A DNA stretch of 43,019 nt from Candidatus Cacconaster scatequi (GTDB taxonomy: Bacteria > Bacteroidota > Bacteroidia > Bacteroidales > UBA932), in the NCBI GenBank assembly GCA_018065305.1, contig JAGHTO010000002.1, positions 1 to 43,019 on the forward strand, read 5' to 3'. Both the position numbers and the translations under genes were made by a program. This document shows, one piece after another, positions 1 to 8,448 of this stretch. Position 1 is the stretch's first letter; each line of letters opens with the position of its first letter. The notes under the pieces are model-generated. The model saw only the letters and a list, made by a program, of their open reading frames with translations. It did not search any database and was not told where the DNA came from.

Positions 1-2435
1 AAAAAATCTCACTTCTGGTTGCTGAACAGCCCGCCATCGAACGCCTGGGCATCCCCGCTTTCGAATGGGGCAACGAGGCATGCCACGGCATACGCCAGAA
101 GGGCGCAACCGTGTTCCCTCAATCGATAGCCCTCGCCGCGACCTTCGACAAGGAGCAGAACCTCGAGGTATTCTCGGCCATATCCGACGAAGCCCGCGCA
201 GCATGGAACATGGGCTTTGGCGGAATCAGTTTCTGGACACCCAACATCAACATAGTCCGCGACCCCAGATGGGGACGCAGCCAGGAAACCTACGGCGAGG
301 ACCCGTACCTCACCGGAGTCATGGGCAGTGCCGTGGTGAACGGCCTGCAGGGTAACGACAGCCACTATCTCAAGACCGCGGCCTGCGCGAAGCACTACGC
401 CGTGCACAGCGGCCCGGAGCCTCTCCGCCACAGATACAATCCTTCCGTGTCCGACCGCGACCTCTGGGACACTTACCTTCCAGCATTCAAGACTCTTGTA
501 CAGAAGGCCGGCGTATCTGAAGTGATGTGCGCATACACCCGCTTCGAGGGCAAGCCCTGCTGCGCCAGCGACAAGCTCCTTACCGGGATCCTGCGCGACC
601 AGTGGGGGTTCAAGGGCATAGTTGTGACCGACTGCGGAGCCATAGGCGACTTCTATGAATATAACCACCACATGACCCATAAGGACGGCGTCGACGCTGG
701 CGCAGACGCAATCTTGAGCGGCACGAACATCGAATGCGGAACCATTGGAGGCACCAACGCCTTCGTCAACCTCGGCAAGAGCCTCGAGCAGGGTCTCGTG
801 GGGGAAGAGGACATCGACAGGGTCCTCCGCGGTGCGCTCCTTCTTAGGATAAAGCTTGGAACATTTGACCCCGTGGAAATGCTTCCATGGAAGGATCTTA
901 GCAAAGAAACGATGAGTTCCGAGGAACATCACCAACTTGCATTGAAGGCCGCCAGGGAATCGATGACCCTCCTTGCCAACGACGGGACCCTTCCTCTGAA
1001 GAAGGACCTTAGGAAGATACTCGTAGTCGGCCCTAATGCCGATGCTGCTGACATGCACCTCGGCAACTACAATGGAACCCCTACCGAGGAACACACACAG
1101 TCCATTCTGTCCGCAATACGGGAGGCCGTGCCAGGTACCGAGGTCCGCTACGTGAAGGGCTGCGGATATGCCCAGACAGAAGGCTCGACCTTCTATTTCG
1201 GCACGCATCGCCTCAAGGCGGAATACTTCGATGGCGAGACCTTCTCCGGAAAGCCAATAGGCACAGGCGAGGCCGGATACGTCAACATGAACCCTGACAC
1301 CCCGCTGCCGGAGTTCCTGAAAGGTCACGACTCGTATTCCATCCGCTACACCGGCGAGGTCGAGGTCGACACACCGTCGACCCTGCTCTACGTCATCAGG
1401 AGCAACATGCCTTTCTCCTTGAAGGTGAACGGACGTGAGGTCGCAGGGCAGAAGGAAGTGCACAGCGAAATCGGATACGATTCAGTGCCCGACATGGATT
1501 CCATAATCGAAGTGGATCCTGGAAAGAAGTACGGATTCGTGCTCGAGTTCGTACATCCCGAAGGAGAATCGGCCCACCTGTATTTCGACCTTGCCGAGCA
1601 GCACCCCGCTCCCGCAGAAAAGGTTGAAGTGGCCGACGAGGACGCCATCATTTTCATAGGTGGACTTAACTCCAACCTCGAGGGTGAACAGGCCTGCATA
1701 CTTGCCGAAGGCTTCCTCGGCGGCGACCGCACCAAGGTCGAGCTTCCCGTCGAACAGCAGGATCTCATCAGGAAGATGCATGCCACCGGCAAGCCCGTGG
1801 TGGTAGTGAACTGTTCCGGCAGCGCCATCACATTCACGGAAATCGAAGATCAGTACAATGCGCTTCTGCAGGCATTCTACGGCGGCGAGGCCATGGGCCA
1901 GGCAGTTGCGGACGTCCTGTTCGGAAACTACAATCCCGCCGGCAGGCTGCCAGTGACTGTATATGCATCGACAGAGCAGCTTCCCGAGTTCAAGGACTAC
2001 AACATGGAGGGCCGCACATACAGGTATCTCCGTGGCGAAGAGCCTGAATTCTATTTCGGTTACGGTCTGAGCTACACAACATTCGAGTACGGCCAGGCAA
2101 CGCTTTCAGCAAGCTCAGTCACGGCCGGCAAGGGCGTTGACGTGACCATACCCGTGACCAACACCGGATCGCTTGCCGGCGACGAGGTAGTCCAGGTTTA
2201 CATCAAGAGTCTCGACGATCCAACCGCTCCCGTCAAGGAACTCAAGGGCTTCGAGAGAGTCAGCCTCGAGCCAGGCCGGACGGCGCAGGTCAAGATAAGC
2301 ATTGAAGCCGATGCATTCGAGAGATTCGACCTTGAACTCGGCAAGGTCGCCGTGCACAAGGGCCGCTACCAGATCCTATATGGTCCTTCTTCCCGCGATT
2401 GCGACCTCTCGTCTCTCGAATTTACTATACTGTAG
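1..2435 (+). CDS. Glycoside hydrolase family 3 beta-glycosidase (5' end cut by window)
   Basis: Reading is open from base 3, so the start lies before the window and perhaps 40-60 N-terminal residues (with any signal peptide) are missing. The first visible residues include IERLGIPAFEWGNEACHG, the usual start of the GH3 TIM barrel. The barrel continues through DPRWGRSQETYGEDPYL and KHYAVHSG. The nucleophile Asp sits in IVVTDCGAI (codon 630-632). The GH3 C-terminal alpha/beta sandwich begins near base 900 (ESMTLLANDGTLPLK) and is interrupted by a PA14-like domain at about 1200-1560. A fibronectin III-like domain closes the protein from about 2085. This GH3-PA14-FnIII plan is common in Bacteroidota beta-glucosidases and beta-xylosidases; the exact sugar cannot be read from sequence. 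It probably acts in the periplasm or at the cell surface and converges on the GH43 gene 13 bases away. Confidence 0.93.
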   Translation, partial: KISLLVAEQPAIERLGIPAFEWGNEACHGIRQKGATVFPQSIALAATFDKEQNLEVFSAISDEARAAWNMGFGGISFWTPNINIVRDPRWGRSQETYGEDPYLTGVMGSAVVNGLQGNDSHYLKTAACAKHYAVHSGPEPLRHRYNPSVSDRDLWDTYLPAFKTLVQKAGVSEVMCAYTRFEGKPCCASDKLLTGILRDQWGFKGIVVTDCGAIGDFYEYNHHMTHKDGVDAGADAILSGTNIECGTIGGTNAFVNLGKSLEQGLVGEEDIDRVLRGALLLRIKLGTFDPVEMLPWKDLSKETMSSEEHHQLALKAARESMTLLANDGTLPLKKDLRKILVVGPNADAADMHLGNYNGTPTEEHTQSILSAIREAVPGTEVRYVKGCGYAQTEGSTFYFGTHRLKAEYFDGETFSGKPIGTGEAGYVNMNPDTPLPEFLKGHDSYSIRYTGEVEVDTPSTLLYVIRSNMPFSLKVNGREVAGQKEVHSEIGYDSVPDMDSIIEVDPGKKYGFVLEFVHPEGESAHLYFDLAEQHPAPAEKVEVADEDAIIFIGGLNSNLEGEQACILAEGFLGGDRTKVELPVEQQDLIRKMHATGKPVVVVNCSGSAITFTEIEDQYNALLQAFYGGEAMGQAVADVLFGNYNPAGRLPVTVYASTEQLPEFKDYNMEGRTYRYLRGEEPEFYFGYGLSYTTFEYGQATLSASSVTAGKGVDVTIPVTNTGSLAGDEVVQVYIKSLDDPTAPVKELKGFERVSLEPGRTAQVKISIEADAFERFDLELGKVAVHKGRYQILYGPSSRDCDLSSLEFTIL

Positions 2436-2452
2436 GGCATCTGATTGCCTAC
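2432..2452. terminator. Possible weak bidirectional terminator between GH3 and GH43 genes
   Basis: GTAGG-g-CA pairs with TGCCTAC around a short loop, with one bulged G, and overlaps both stop codons. A short T run follows on the plus strand. The stem is short, so this is only a candidate. Confidence 0.3.
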
Positions 2453-4488
2453 TTTGACGTAGCGAGCGCAATGCCGCGCTCTCCCTTTTCATTCACAGCA
2501 CAATAGAAGTGGTATGTCACATCATTCCAGCGGATGACGTAACTTTTGTGTGCATACAGATTGTCGTAGTACTTTGAGGGGTACATCAGGTCAGCGCCTT
2601 TCCACTCGACCCAAAGGGTGAGGTCGCGGCTGCAGGCGAAACTGTTGTATGCCTGATATGCCCTGTCGGGGTCGAAAGCGCGGAAGTAGAACATCACGTA
2701 GATGTCGCCTATCTTCTGGATCTGCGGATCTCCAGTGATGGTGCCGGGATCCTCGAATCCGTAAATAGGATTGCCGCTGTACCGCTCCCAGTTCAGAAGG
2801 TCGTCGGAGAAGGCCATTCCTATGCGCTCGGCCTTGTATCCGTTGATCGGATTGGTCCCGCAGGCGTTGTAGAACATCACGAATCTGTGACCGGTAAGGT
2901 TCTCCTTGTCCTCGATAATGCAACTTTTGTATTGGCTGTAGTCCTCGAACCACTGGCATTTTTCATCATTCGGGGAGAGTATGGGCTCATTGCCGCATTC
3001 CCATTCCACTGCCTCTCCCAGAGTTTCGCTGGAAGCCAGTCCTATGGAAAGGGGTGCGGTCTCATAGCCCGGATTGCTGCCGCCCAGATAACTCATCCAG
3101 TATTTTCCCTGATACTGCTCCATTTCGTAGCTGCCGCCCCATTGAATATCCTGAAGCGCCACGTATCCTGCTTTCTGGAATTTGTCCCAGCCATTTCCGC
3201 CGCTGCTCATAATTTTACCGAGGGTGTTCCAATGGATGAGGTCATCGCTGTCTGACAACCAGGTTTCATATCCCTTGCCGTCAAATTGAATCCAGGTCAT
3301 ATACCACTTGCCGTTGTGCCTGAAAACACTCGGGCTGTCGGCCAGATATTCCGGATTTGAAGGGCGCAAAACGAATCCGTGCTTTATCGGAGTGGCCACC
3401 TGTTCATAGATTTTCGCCATTTCATCCGGAGTGACCCTCTGATGCTTCTTTTTCAGGCGGAGCTTTCTCACGGCTTTTTTGAACTTGCACTCGTTTCTGG
3501 TGGTAATAACCTGTCTGATGGTGCCGTCGGGATTGTAGTAGAGTTTGTCTGCGCACATGCTGCGACGGTGGAACGCTTCTTCCCCCGCCCCTGCGGCGAT
3601 GCTGACATAGGGGTTGTGGTAGAATACCCACCACTGGCCCTTGAATTCCACGATGGTGTGTTCGTTGGTGTAGTTGTCCATCGATTCCATAAACTTGCCC
3701 TTGTATTCATAAGGCCCGAGGGGGTTGTCACCCATACAATAGTGAAGTTCGTATGCAGGATAGTCCAGATAGGAGGTTGCGTATGAGAGATAGTACTTGC
3801 CGTTGTACTTGTGGCAGCATATTCCCTCGAAGAAATGGGGGGCGTCTATGTGGTAAACTCCGGTCTCGTTGCCGTTCCCGTCGAGCACGCCGCCACTGTG
3901 GTCATAGGATATCATGTCATCGTTCAACTTGACGACATTCACTATGTTCTGCCCCATGAAGAGGTATGCCTGCCCGTCGTCATCGATAAAGCAATGGGGG
4001 TCTATGAAATCGCGGTTCATGGCTATGCCGGGGGTTTCCGGCGTAAACATGGGCTTATCAAGAGGGTCCTTGAAGGGGCCGAAGGGGGAGTCGCTGACCG
4101 CAACGCCTATCTGATTTGTGTTGGCCGAATAATAGAAGAAATACCTCATCACCATGGTGGAGTCCGATTCACTCTTCGGTACCATCTTTCTCACACACTG
4201 AGGCCCCCAGGCATTTGCCTTGGCCCAGGTTGTCTGCTCGAGTGGCCTGAAAATCACTCCGCCATCCTTGAAATGCTTCATGTCGGTGGTGTAGTAACAG
4301 TGATAATCCTTCATGTCGAAACCGTGACTGGCTGTCTGGTCGTGACTGGGATAGACAAACAGTGTGTCACCGAACACAATTGCCGAGGGGTCAGCAGCGT
4401 AGCTGTCTGTGAGTATTGGGTTTATGCTTTCGCTGCATCCTGCAAGCACCGAGAGCATCGCCATCAAAAATATTGCCTGTTTTTTCAT
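2449..4488 (-). CDS. Two-module GH43-type glycosidase lipoprotein
   Basis: Probable secreted beta-xylosidase or alpha-L-arabinofuranosidase of 679 residues. The start at 4488 is chosen because it opens a lipoprotein signal (MKKQAIFLMAMLSVLAGC, Cys18); a longer in-frame reading upstream has no signal. The N-terminal module (about 25-330) has GH43 landmarks: base Asp33 in ADPSAIVF, pKa-modulating Asp163 in DFIDPHCF, and acid Glu221 in APHFFEG. A second five-bladed-propeller-like module (about 370-679) starts at HGFVLRPSNPEYLADSPSVF and contains YLADSP, WFEDYSQYKSC and GDPQIQKIGDIYVMFY, resembling GH43/GH130-like glycosidases. Two catalytic-type modules in one lipoprotein suggest action on a branched hemicellulose, in keeping with the neighbouring GH3 enzyme. 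Substrate is inferred only. Confidence 0.85.
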   Translation of the reverse strand: MKKQAIFLMAMLSVLAGCSESINPILTDSYAADPSAIVFGDTLFVYPSHDQTASHGFDMKDYHCYYTTDMKHFKDGGVIFRPLEQTTWAKANAWGPQCVRKMVPKSESDSTMVMRYFFYYSANTNQIGVAVSDSPFGPFKDPLDKPMFTPETPGIAMNRDFIDPHCFIDDDGQAYLFMGQNIVNVVKLNDDMISYDHSGGVLDGNGNETGVYHIDAPHFFEGICCHKYNGKYYLSYATSYLDYPAYELHYCMGDNPLGPYEYKGKFMESMDNYTNEHTIVEFKGQWWVFYHNPYVSIAAGAGEEAFHRRSMCADKLYYNPDGTIRQVITTRNECKFKKAVRKLRLKKKHQRVTPDEMAKIYEQVATPIKHGFVLRPSNPEYLADSPSVFRHNGKWYMTWIQFDGKGYETWLSDSDDLIHWNTLGKIMSSGGNGWDKFQKAGYVALQDIQWGGSYEMEQYQGKYWMSYLGGSNPGYETAPLSIGLASSETLGEAVEWECGNEPILSPNDEKCQWFEDYSQYKSCIIEDKENLTGHRFVMFYNACGTNPINGYKAERIGMAFSDDLLNWERYSGNPIYGFEDPGTITGDPQIQKIGDIYVMFYFRAFDPDRAYQAYNSFACSRDLTLWVEWKGADLMYPSKYYDNLYAHKSYVIRWNDVTYHFYCAVNEKGERGIALATSK

Positions 4489-4508
4489 AAAATGATTTGA
4501 TTTGGACG

Positions 4509-4541
4509 TAAAGTTAATCATTTCAAAACAGCTGATACAAA
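4509..4541 (-). promoter_or_regulatory. Bacteroidota-type promoter of the GH43 gene
   Basis: On the minus strand TTTG (4538-4541) is followed after 21 bases by TAACTTTA (4509-4516), one mismatch from TAnnTTTG. Transcription would begin about 15 bases before the ATG at 4488. The spacer and part of the -7 box form one copy of the 22-base repeat described separately. Confidence 0.55.
4511..4532. repeat. 22-base dispersed repeat, copy 1
   Basis: This 22-mer is identical to 40788-40809, and its 15-base core ATCATTTCAAAACAG also occurs at 21579-21593. Here it lies just upstream of the GH43 gene and overlaps its likely promoter. Confidence 0.75.
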
Positions 4542-4592
4542 AGAGAGGCATATTAAAAATTCCAAGGTCGGCAAATACCGCAAGGCCAGGCA

Positions 4593-5858
4593 TCAGATGT
4601 GAATGGTAAGCAGATCGTTGATATCCGTAAGATAATTTCCGCTCTTGTGCTCACTTTTCACTTTCCATGGTTCTGACTTCTCCCCTTCAACCGCGAGCCG
4701 AACGGTCTTAAGGCCGTATTTCTGATTCAGACGGTCAAGCTGGAAAGAGAGCCGCAGTCTTTCTTCACGTTTGTCTATGGGATCGAAAAGTACATTCTGA
4801 ATACATCCTGAAGTAATATCACCAATCATTACTCCGGATTTCTTGTATCTGATTCCCGGCTTGTAGATTTCATCTACGATATGCATCGCCGCATCGGTTA
4901 TTTCGAGAGTATCGGCTGTCGGAACCTCGAACTTATAGGATCCGGCATTGAAATACTGCTCCAGGTCCTTCCGGAAGAAATTGCTGCAAAGAAATACCGT
5001 CACCACTCCGGCAGAGGACCCCTGACCACGAAGTTTGTTGGCGCAGCTGGCCGCGAAGGTGGCCACCGATGCCTTCACCTGCTCGATGGTGGTTATCATC
5101 TCACCGAAACTTCGGCTGGTCGTGATATTCTGTCTTTGCAGAATCTCTGTCGTATCGATGCAGGGAAATCCGTTCAGTTCCTTCCAGGTCTGAACTCCGG
5201 GCTTGTGGAAGTGTCTTGCAACCCAGTCTCCGCTCTTGTCGGCAAACTCCAGCGGCGTGTGAACACCGAGGCTCATCAGCTTTTCATACGTCCTTCGGCC
5301 AATGCCCCACACGTCGTCAAGTTCGAAAAGGGACAGCGCCTTGCGTCTCTTCTGATCATTGTCAATCGCACAGACGCTGCGGTATCCGGGATATTTCTTG
5401 GCGAACTTGCTGCCTATCTTGGCCAGAGTCTTCGTGGGAGCTATCCCGACGCTTACAGGGATATCTGTCCAAAGCTTGATTCTGTCAGCCACTCCCCTCA
5501 TATATTCCTCAAGGTTGTAGTGGCTTTCGTACCCTGACAGGTCGGCAAAACATTCGTCAACAGAGTACTGATCCACCCTGTCAACTGACTGCCTGATGAT
5601 ACCGGCGACACGTTTGGACATCGCGGCATAGAGCATCATATTCGTAGAGAAGACAGCGACATTATAACGGTTGACAATATCCTTGACCTTGAAGATCGGG
5701 TCTCCCCTATGAAGTCCTATGGCTTTTGATTCAGGTGTAAGGGCTACGATGATTCCGTCGTTGCTCGAAAGAACGACAACAGGCTTCCCCCTCAGGCCGG
5801 GATGGAAGACCTTCTCCACACTTGCGAAGAAGCTGTTGGCATCGACGAGCGCCCACAT
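4593..5858 (-). CDS. umuC: Y-family DNA polymerase, UmuC-like (Pol V catalytic subunit)
   Basis: Error-prone translesion polymerase of 421 residues, the usual UmuC length. The Y-family palm is clear: Asp6 in MWALVDANSFFASVEKVF and the Asp101-Glu102 pair in QYSVDECFADL are the metal-binding carboxylates. A helix-hairpin-helix region follows (ELDDVWGIGRRTYEKLMSLG), then the little-finger domain and the UmuC-type tail (TSGCIQNVLFDP, LNQKYGLKTVRLA). It lies 4 bases downstream of the umuD-like gene and is surely co-transcribed with it. In the cell it would work with cleaved UmuD and RecA during the DNA damage response. The 3' end lies 104 bases from the start of the GH43 gene. Confidence 0.95.
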   Translation of the reverse strand: MWALVDANSFFASVEKVFHPGLRGKPVVVLSSNDGIIVALTPESKAIGLHRGDPIFKVKDIVNRYNVAVFSTNMMLYAAMSKRVAGIIRQSVDRVDQYSVDECFADLSGYESHYNLEEYMRGVADRIKLWTDIPVSVGIAPTKTLAKIGSKFAKKYPGYRSVCAIDNDQKRRKALSLFELDDVWGIGRRTYEKLMSLGVHTPLEFADKSGDWVARHFHKPGVQTWKELNGFPCIDTTEILQRQNITTSRSFGEMITTIEQVKASVATFAASCANKLRGQGSSAGVVTVFLCSNFFRKDLEQYFNAGSYKFEVPTADTLEITDAAMHIVDEIYKPGIRYKKSGVMIGDITSGCIQNVLFDPIDKREERLRLSFQLDRLNQKYGLKTVRLAVEGEKSEPWKVKSEHKSGNYLTDINDLLTIHI

Positions 5859-5862
5859 AGCT

Positions 5863-6489
5863 CTAGTCCCGTGCTTTGTGGATGATATATGTGACGGTTC
5901 CCCAGATGCTGAAATCGTCTTCCTCCTTTATCTGAAATCGAGGATAATCCGGATTGGCGGGCACGAGCCAGCCCTGCCCGTCCTCTTCCACGAAATGCTT
6001 CAGGGTATATTCCCCGTTAAGCTCACAGACTGCTATCTCTTTTGAGGTGGGATTGCGGTTGCTCTTGTCAACGATGACGATATCTCCTGAGAGAATCCCG
6101 GCATCAATCATCGAATCCCCCACCACGCGGATGAGATAGGATGATTCCGGATGAGGGCAGAGCATAGTCAGGATTTCAACATCCTGAGCCCGCTCGTCAT
6201 TGTCCAGAGGCACGGGAAAACCAGCTCTCACACGTATATCGAAGTACGGCAGACGCATCGGCTTCACTATGGTTGCTGTCGTTACACTTCCTATGGAATC
6301 AGGGACACGGGGCTCCGCTGCCAGCGCCTTGGAAAGGCTGTCGCGGATGAATGCGGTCCTATTCCGCTTCTCATCGAGGCTTCGGGCCATATCGCCCGAA
6401 CATCTGAACGTGAACAGCTTGCTGTCCCCTTTCGGACGGCCGGCCCCCTTGCGGGCACCTCCCCGTCCCCTGTTTATTACCTTGTCCAT
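5863..6489 (-). CDS. umuD: UmuD/LexA-like S24 peptidase with N-terminal basic extension
   Basis: Self-cleaving partner of UmuC. The C-terminal part matches UmuD: Ala89-Gly90 in VRAGFPVPLD is the likely cleavage site, Ser126 in VVGDSMIDAG is the nucleophile and Lys164 in EYTLKHF is the general base. Spacing (36 and 38 residues) is close to that of E. coli UmuD. At 208 residues it is about 70 longer than E. coli UmuD. The extra N-terminus has an AT-hook-like RGGARKGAGRPKG stretch and a short helical region (FTFRCSGDMARSLDEKRNR), which may bind DNA. The ATG at 6489 is preferred over one 13 codons upstream because it lies just after a promoter -7 box. Role of the extension is inferred. Confidence 0.88.
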   Translation of the reverse strand: MDKVINRGRGGARKGAGRPKGDSKLFTFRCSGDMARSLDEKRNRTAFIRDSLSKALAAEPRVPDSIGSVTTATIVKPMRLPYFDIRVRAGFPVPLDNDERAQDVEILTMLCPHPESSYLIRVVGDSMIDAGILSGDIVIVDKSNRNPTSKEIAVCELNGEYTLKHFVEEDGQGWLVPANPDYPRFQIKEEDDFSIWGTVTYIIHKARD

Positions 6490-6514
6490 CTTTATATTCG
6501 CCTGCTGACGGGCA

Positions 6515-6522
6515 CAAAGATA
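6515..6522 (-). promoter_or_regulatory. -7 box of the umuDC operon
   Basis: The minus strand reads TATCTTTG, a perfect TAnnTTTG box, about 26 bases before the ATG at 6489. The expected -33 position falls on the palindrome CGTATTACG (6541-6549), a possible damage-response operator. No clear TTTG -33 box is visible. Confidence 0.55.
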
Positions 6523-6777
6523 TAACAAGTTTTTGAAAATCGTATTACGTTATTCAAATATTGGCAATTTTAACCCAAAACATCCAAAAATGATTTCGGC
6601 AGGGCAAAAAATACCAGCTCACAACTGAAACAACACTAATGATTGCAATGTTGGTTAACAATCAGACATCGGTATGGGCGGATGAGTTTCTCGGCGAGAA
6701 AGGCGGCAGCATGAGCAGATTGTCGGATTCCACTTCGGAAAAGTGTCTGGTTTGTTTTTTGTTTCACTCAAATCAAC

Positions 6778-6785
6778 TAATTTTG
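6778..6785 (+). promoter_or_regulatory. -7 box for the TPR-envC-ybhN-pfkB run
   Basis: TAATTTTG matches TAnnTTTG exactly, 19 bases before the ATG at 6805. TTTG sequences upstream (6751-6754 and 6758-6761) could serve as -33, though neither spacing is ideal. Confidence 0.55.
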
Positions 6786-6804
6786 CATTTATATCGGAAA
6801 ACTT

Positions 6805-8448
6805 ATGAAAATAGTGAACAAATTCAATCATATCATCCTCACAATCTGCATTTTATTCCTGCTGGCGACCTCGGCTTCCGGTCAGACAAGCGATTTCATC
6901 AGAGCTTTGAGCGCATATCAGAGCGATGATCTGGAAAATGCGGAAGCCTTGTTCAAGAAGGAACTGGAGCAGAATCCTGACAACGACGCCGCCTGGTATT
7001 ACTCCGGCAGCATCAAGTCCAGACTGCACAGGGACTACGCAGCGGCCGAGGAATGCCTGAAAAAAGCCGTCTCATTGGATTCCACCAACTACTGGTACCG
7101 GTACAATCTGGCGCTGCTGTACGGCGCGACCGACCGTATGGAACTTTGCGTTGGCCTGATGGAGAAATTACTCGAGGAGAATCCGAAAAAGACGGATTTG
7201 TGTTTTGACATAATCCAGTCATATATGAATCTCGGCGACATTCCGAATGCTATGGCGACGCTTGACAAGATAGAGGCCAGAATGGGGAAAGCCGAGATGT
7301 TCGCCCTTGCAAGAGTCGAGCTCCTCTCAAAGCAGCCAGAAACCACAGCCGACAGCATATTCAACTTCCTTTCAAACTATTACAAGGAGTGCAAGACTCC
7401 CCGGCTGGCGACTATGCTGGGTGACTACTGCGTCAGGCTCTACCGGGATTCTTCCGCACTCGGATATTACGACGAGGCGATATTGCTTGACGACAGCTAT
7501 ACGGCGGCATACTACGGTAAAGCCTCGGTAAATCAGATGCTCAGGCAGTATGGCAGTTATTTCGCCAACATATCCCATTTCATCAAGGACCGCAACCTGG
7601 ACCCGAAGGTGAAAGCGGAATATCTGACGTCAGTTATGGGGAACCCCCAATTCGTGCGCACCTTCTCTGCGGAAATGGACTCCCTGATGCTGGATCTGCG
7701 CGCCACCCATCCGTCGGACTCGGTCGTCAATTCCCTGCTTGCCAGCTATTATTACAGCACGGAAAGGCCGCATCTGTCAATAGAACTGCTCAGACAAAGT
7801 GCAATCGACAATCCGGAAAGTTACAATGCGGCTTTCGAATATCTGATTATCCTGTATTACACGGAAAACTGGAACACTCTGGAGCAGGAAGCAACGGGGT
7901 ATCTCCCGAAATTCGACTGGCGCAACGACTTTCTTCAGCTGAGAGCCATTGCCCGCACAAACCTGCAGAAAAACAGGGAGGCAATCGAAGATTATCTGGC
8001 CATACTTGAGAAGAAACCGCGGGACACCACTGTCCTTGTAGTCACCCACTCTTCCCTCGGAAGCCTGTATCACGATGAAGGTGACAGCAGGAATGCATTC
8101 AAGCACTATGAGAAGGCCTTGAAGATAAAACCGGACAACAACCTCGTCCTCAACAACTACGCCTACTATCTTGCGCTTGCCGGCAAACAGTTGAAGAAAG
8201 CGCGCGAGATGAGCAGGAAAACGATTGAAAGCGAACCTGACAATCCGACATATCTCGACACATACGCCTGGATACTCCATCTTCTCGGGCAGGACGTGGA
8301 GGCCAAGGCGATATACAAGCACGCACTTCTCTACGGAGGAAAGGAGCACCCCGACATACTTGAACACTATGCAGAAGTACTGCAGGTTCTGGGAGAAAAG
8401 GATTTGTCGAACATTTACCGCAATCAGGCACGTGCTATGCAGAAATAA
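6805..8448 (+). CDS. Secreted tetratricopeptide-repeat protein
   Basis: A 547-residue protein with a Sec signal peptide (hydrophobic HIILTICILFLLATSASG, cut probably near residue 26) followed by helical TPR units over almost the whole length. Clear TPR units include ALSAYQSDDLENAEALFKKE, the unit around YYSGSIKSRLHRDYAAAEE, HYEKALKIKPDNN and LAGKQLKKAREMSRKT. TPR domains mediate protein-protein contact; no catalytic motif is visible. Its stop overlaps the start of the EnvC-like gene by one base (TAATG), so the two are probably translationally coupled. That pairing suggests a periplasmic scaffold role in envelope or cell-division peptidoglycan work, which is inference from context. Confidence 0.85.
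   Translation: MKIVNKFNHIILTICILFLLATSASGQTSDFIRALSAYQSDDLENAEALFKKELEQNPDNDAAWYYSGSIKSRLHRDYAAAEECLKKAVSLDSTNYWYRYNLALLYGATDRMELCVGLMEKLLEENPKKTDLCFDIIQSYMNLGDIPNAMATLDKIEARMGKAEMFALARVELLSKQPETTADSIFNFLSNYYKECKTPRLATMLGDYCVRLYRDSSALGYYDEAILLDDSYTAAYYGKASVNQMLRQYGSYFANISHFIKDRNLDPKVKAEYLTSVMGNPQFVRTFSAEMDSLMLDLRATHPSDSVVNSLLASYYYSTERPHLSIELLRQSAIDNPESYNAAFEYLIILYYTENWNTLEQEATGYLPKFDWRNDFLQLRAIARTNLQKNREAIEDYLAILEKKPRDTTVLVVTHSSLGSLYHDEGDSRNAFKHYEKALKIKPDNNLVLNNYAYYLALAGKQLKKAREMSRKTIESEPDNPTYLDTYAWILHLLGQDVEAKAIYKHALLYGGKEHPDILEHYAEVLQVLGEKDLSNIYRNQARAMQK

Larger units (their letters stand above)
6490..6804. other. Divergent regulatory region between umuD and the TPR gene
   Basis: About 315 bases without a supported gene. 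It holds the umuDC promoter and palindrome on the left and the TPR-gene promoter on the right. The middle (about 6600-6740) has an open reading frame on the plus strand that runs into the TPR gene in another frame; it resembles no family and is probably not coding. Confidence 0.6.

Noticed and set aside
9-1463. Long minus-strand open frame opposite the GH3 gene
   Set aside because: The plus strand encodes a complete GH3 domain set; the opposite frame has no domain and is a result of codon bias.
6639-6929. 96-codon plus-strand frame upstream of the TPR gene
   Set aside because: It overlaps the TPR gene in another frame, spans the promoter box, and resembles no family.
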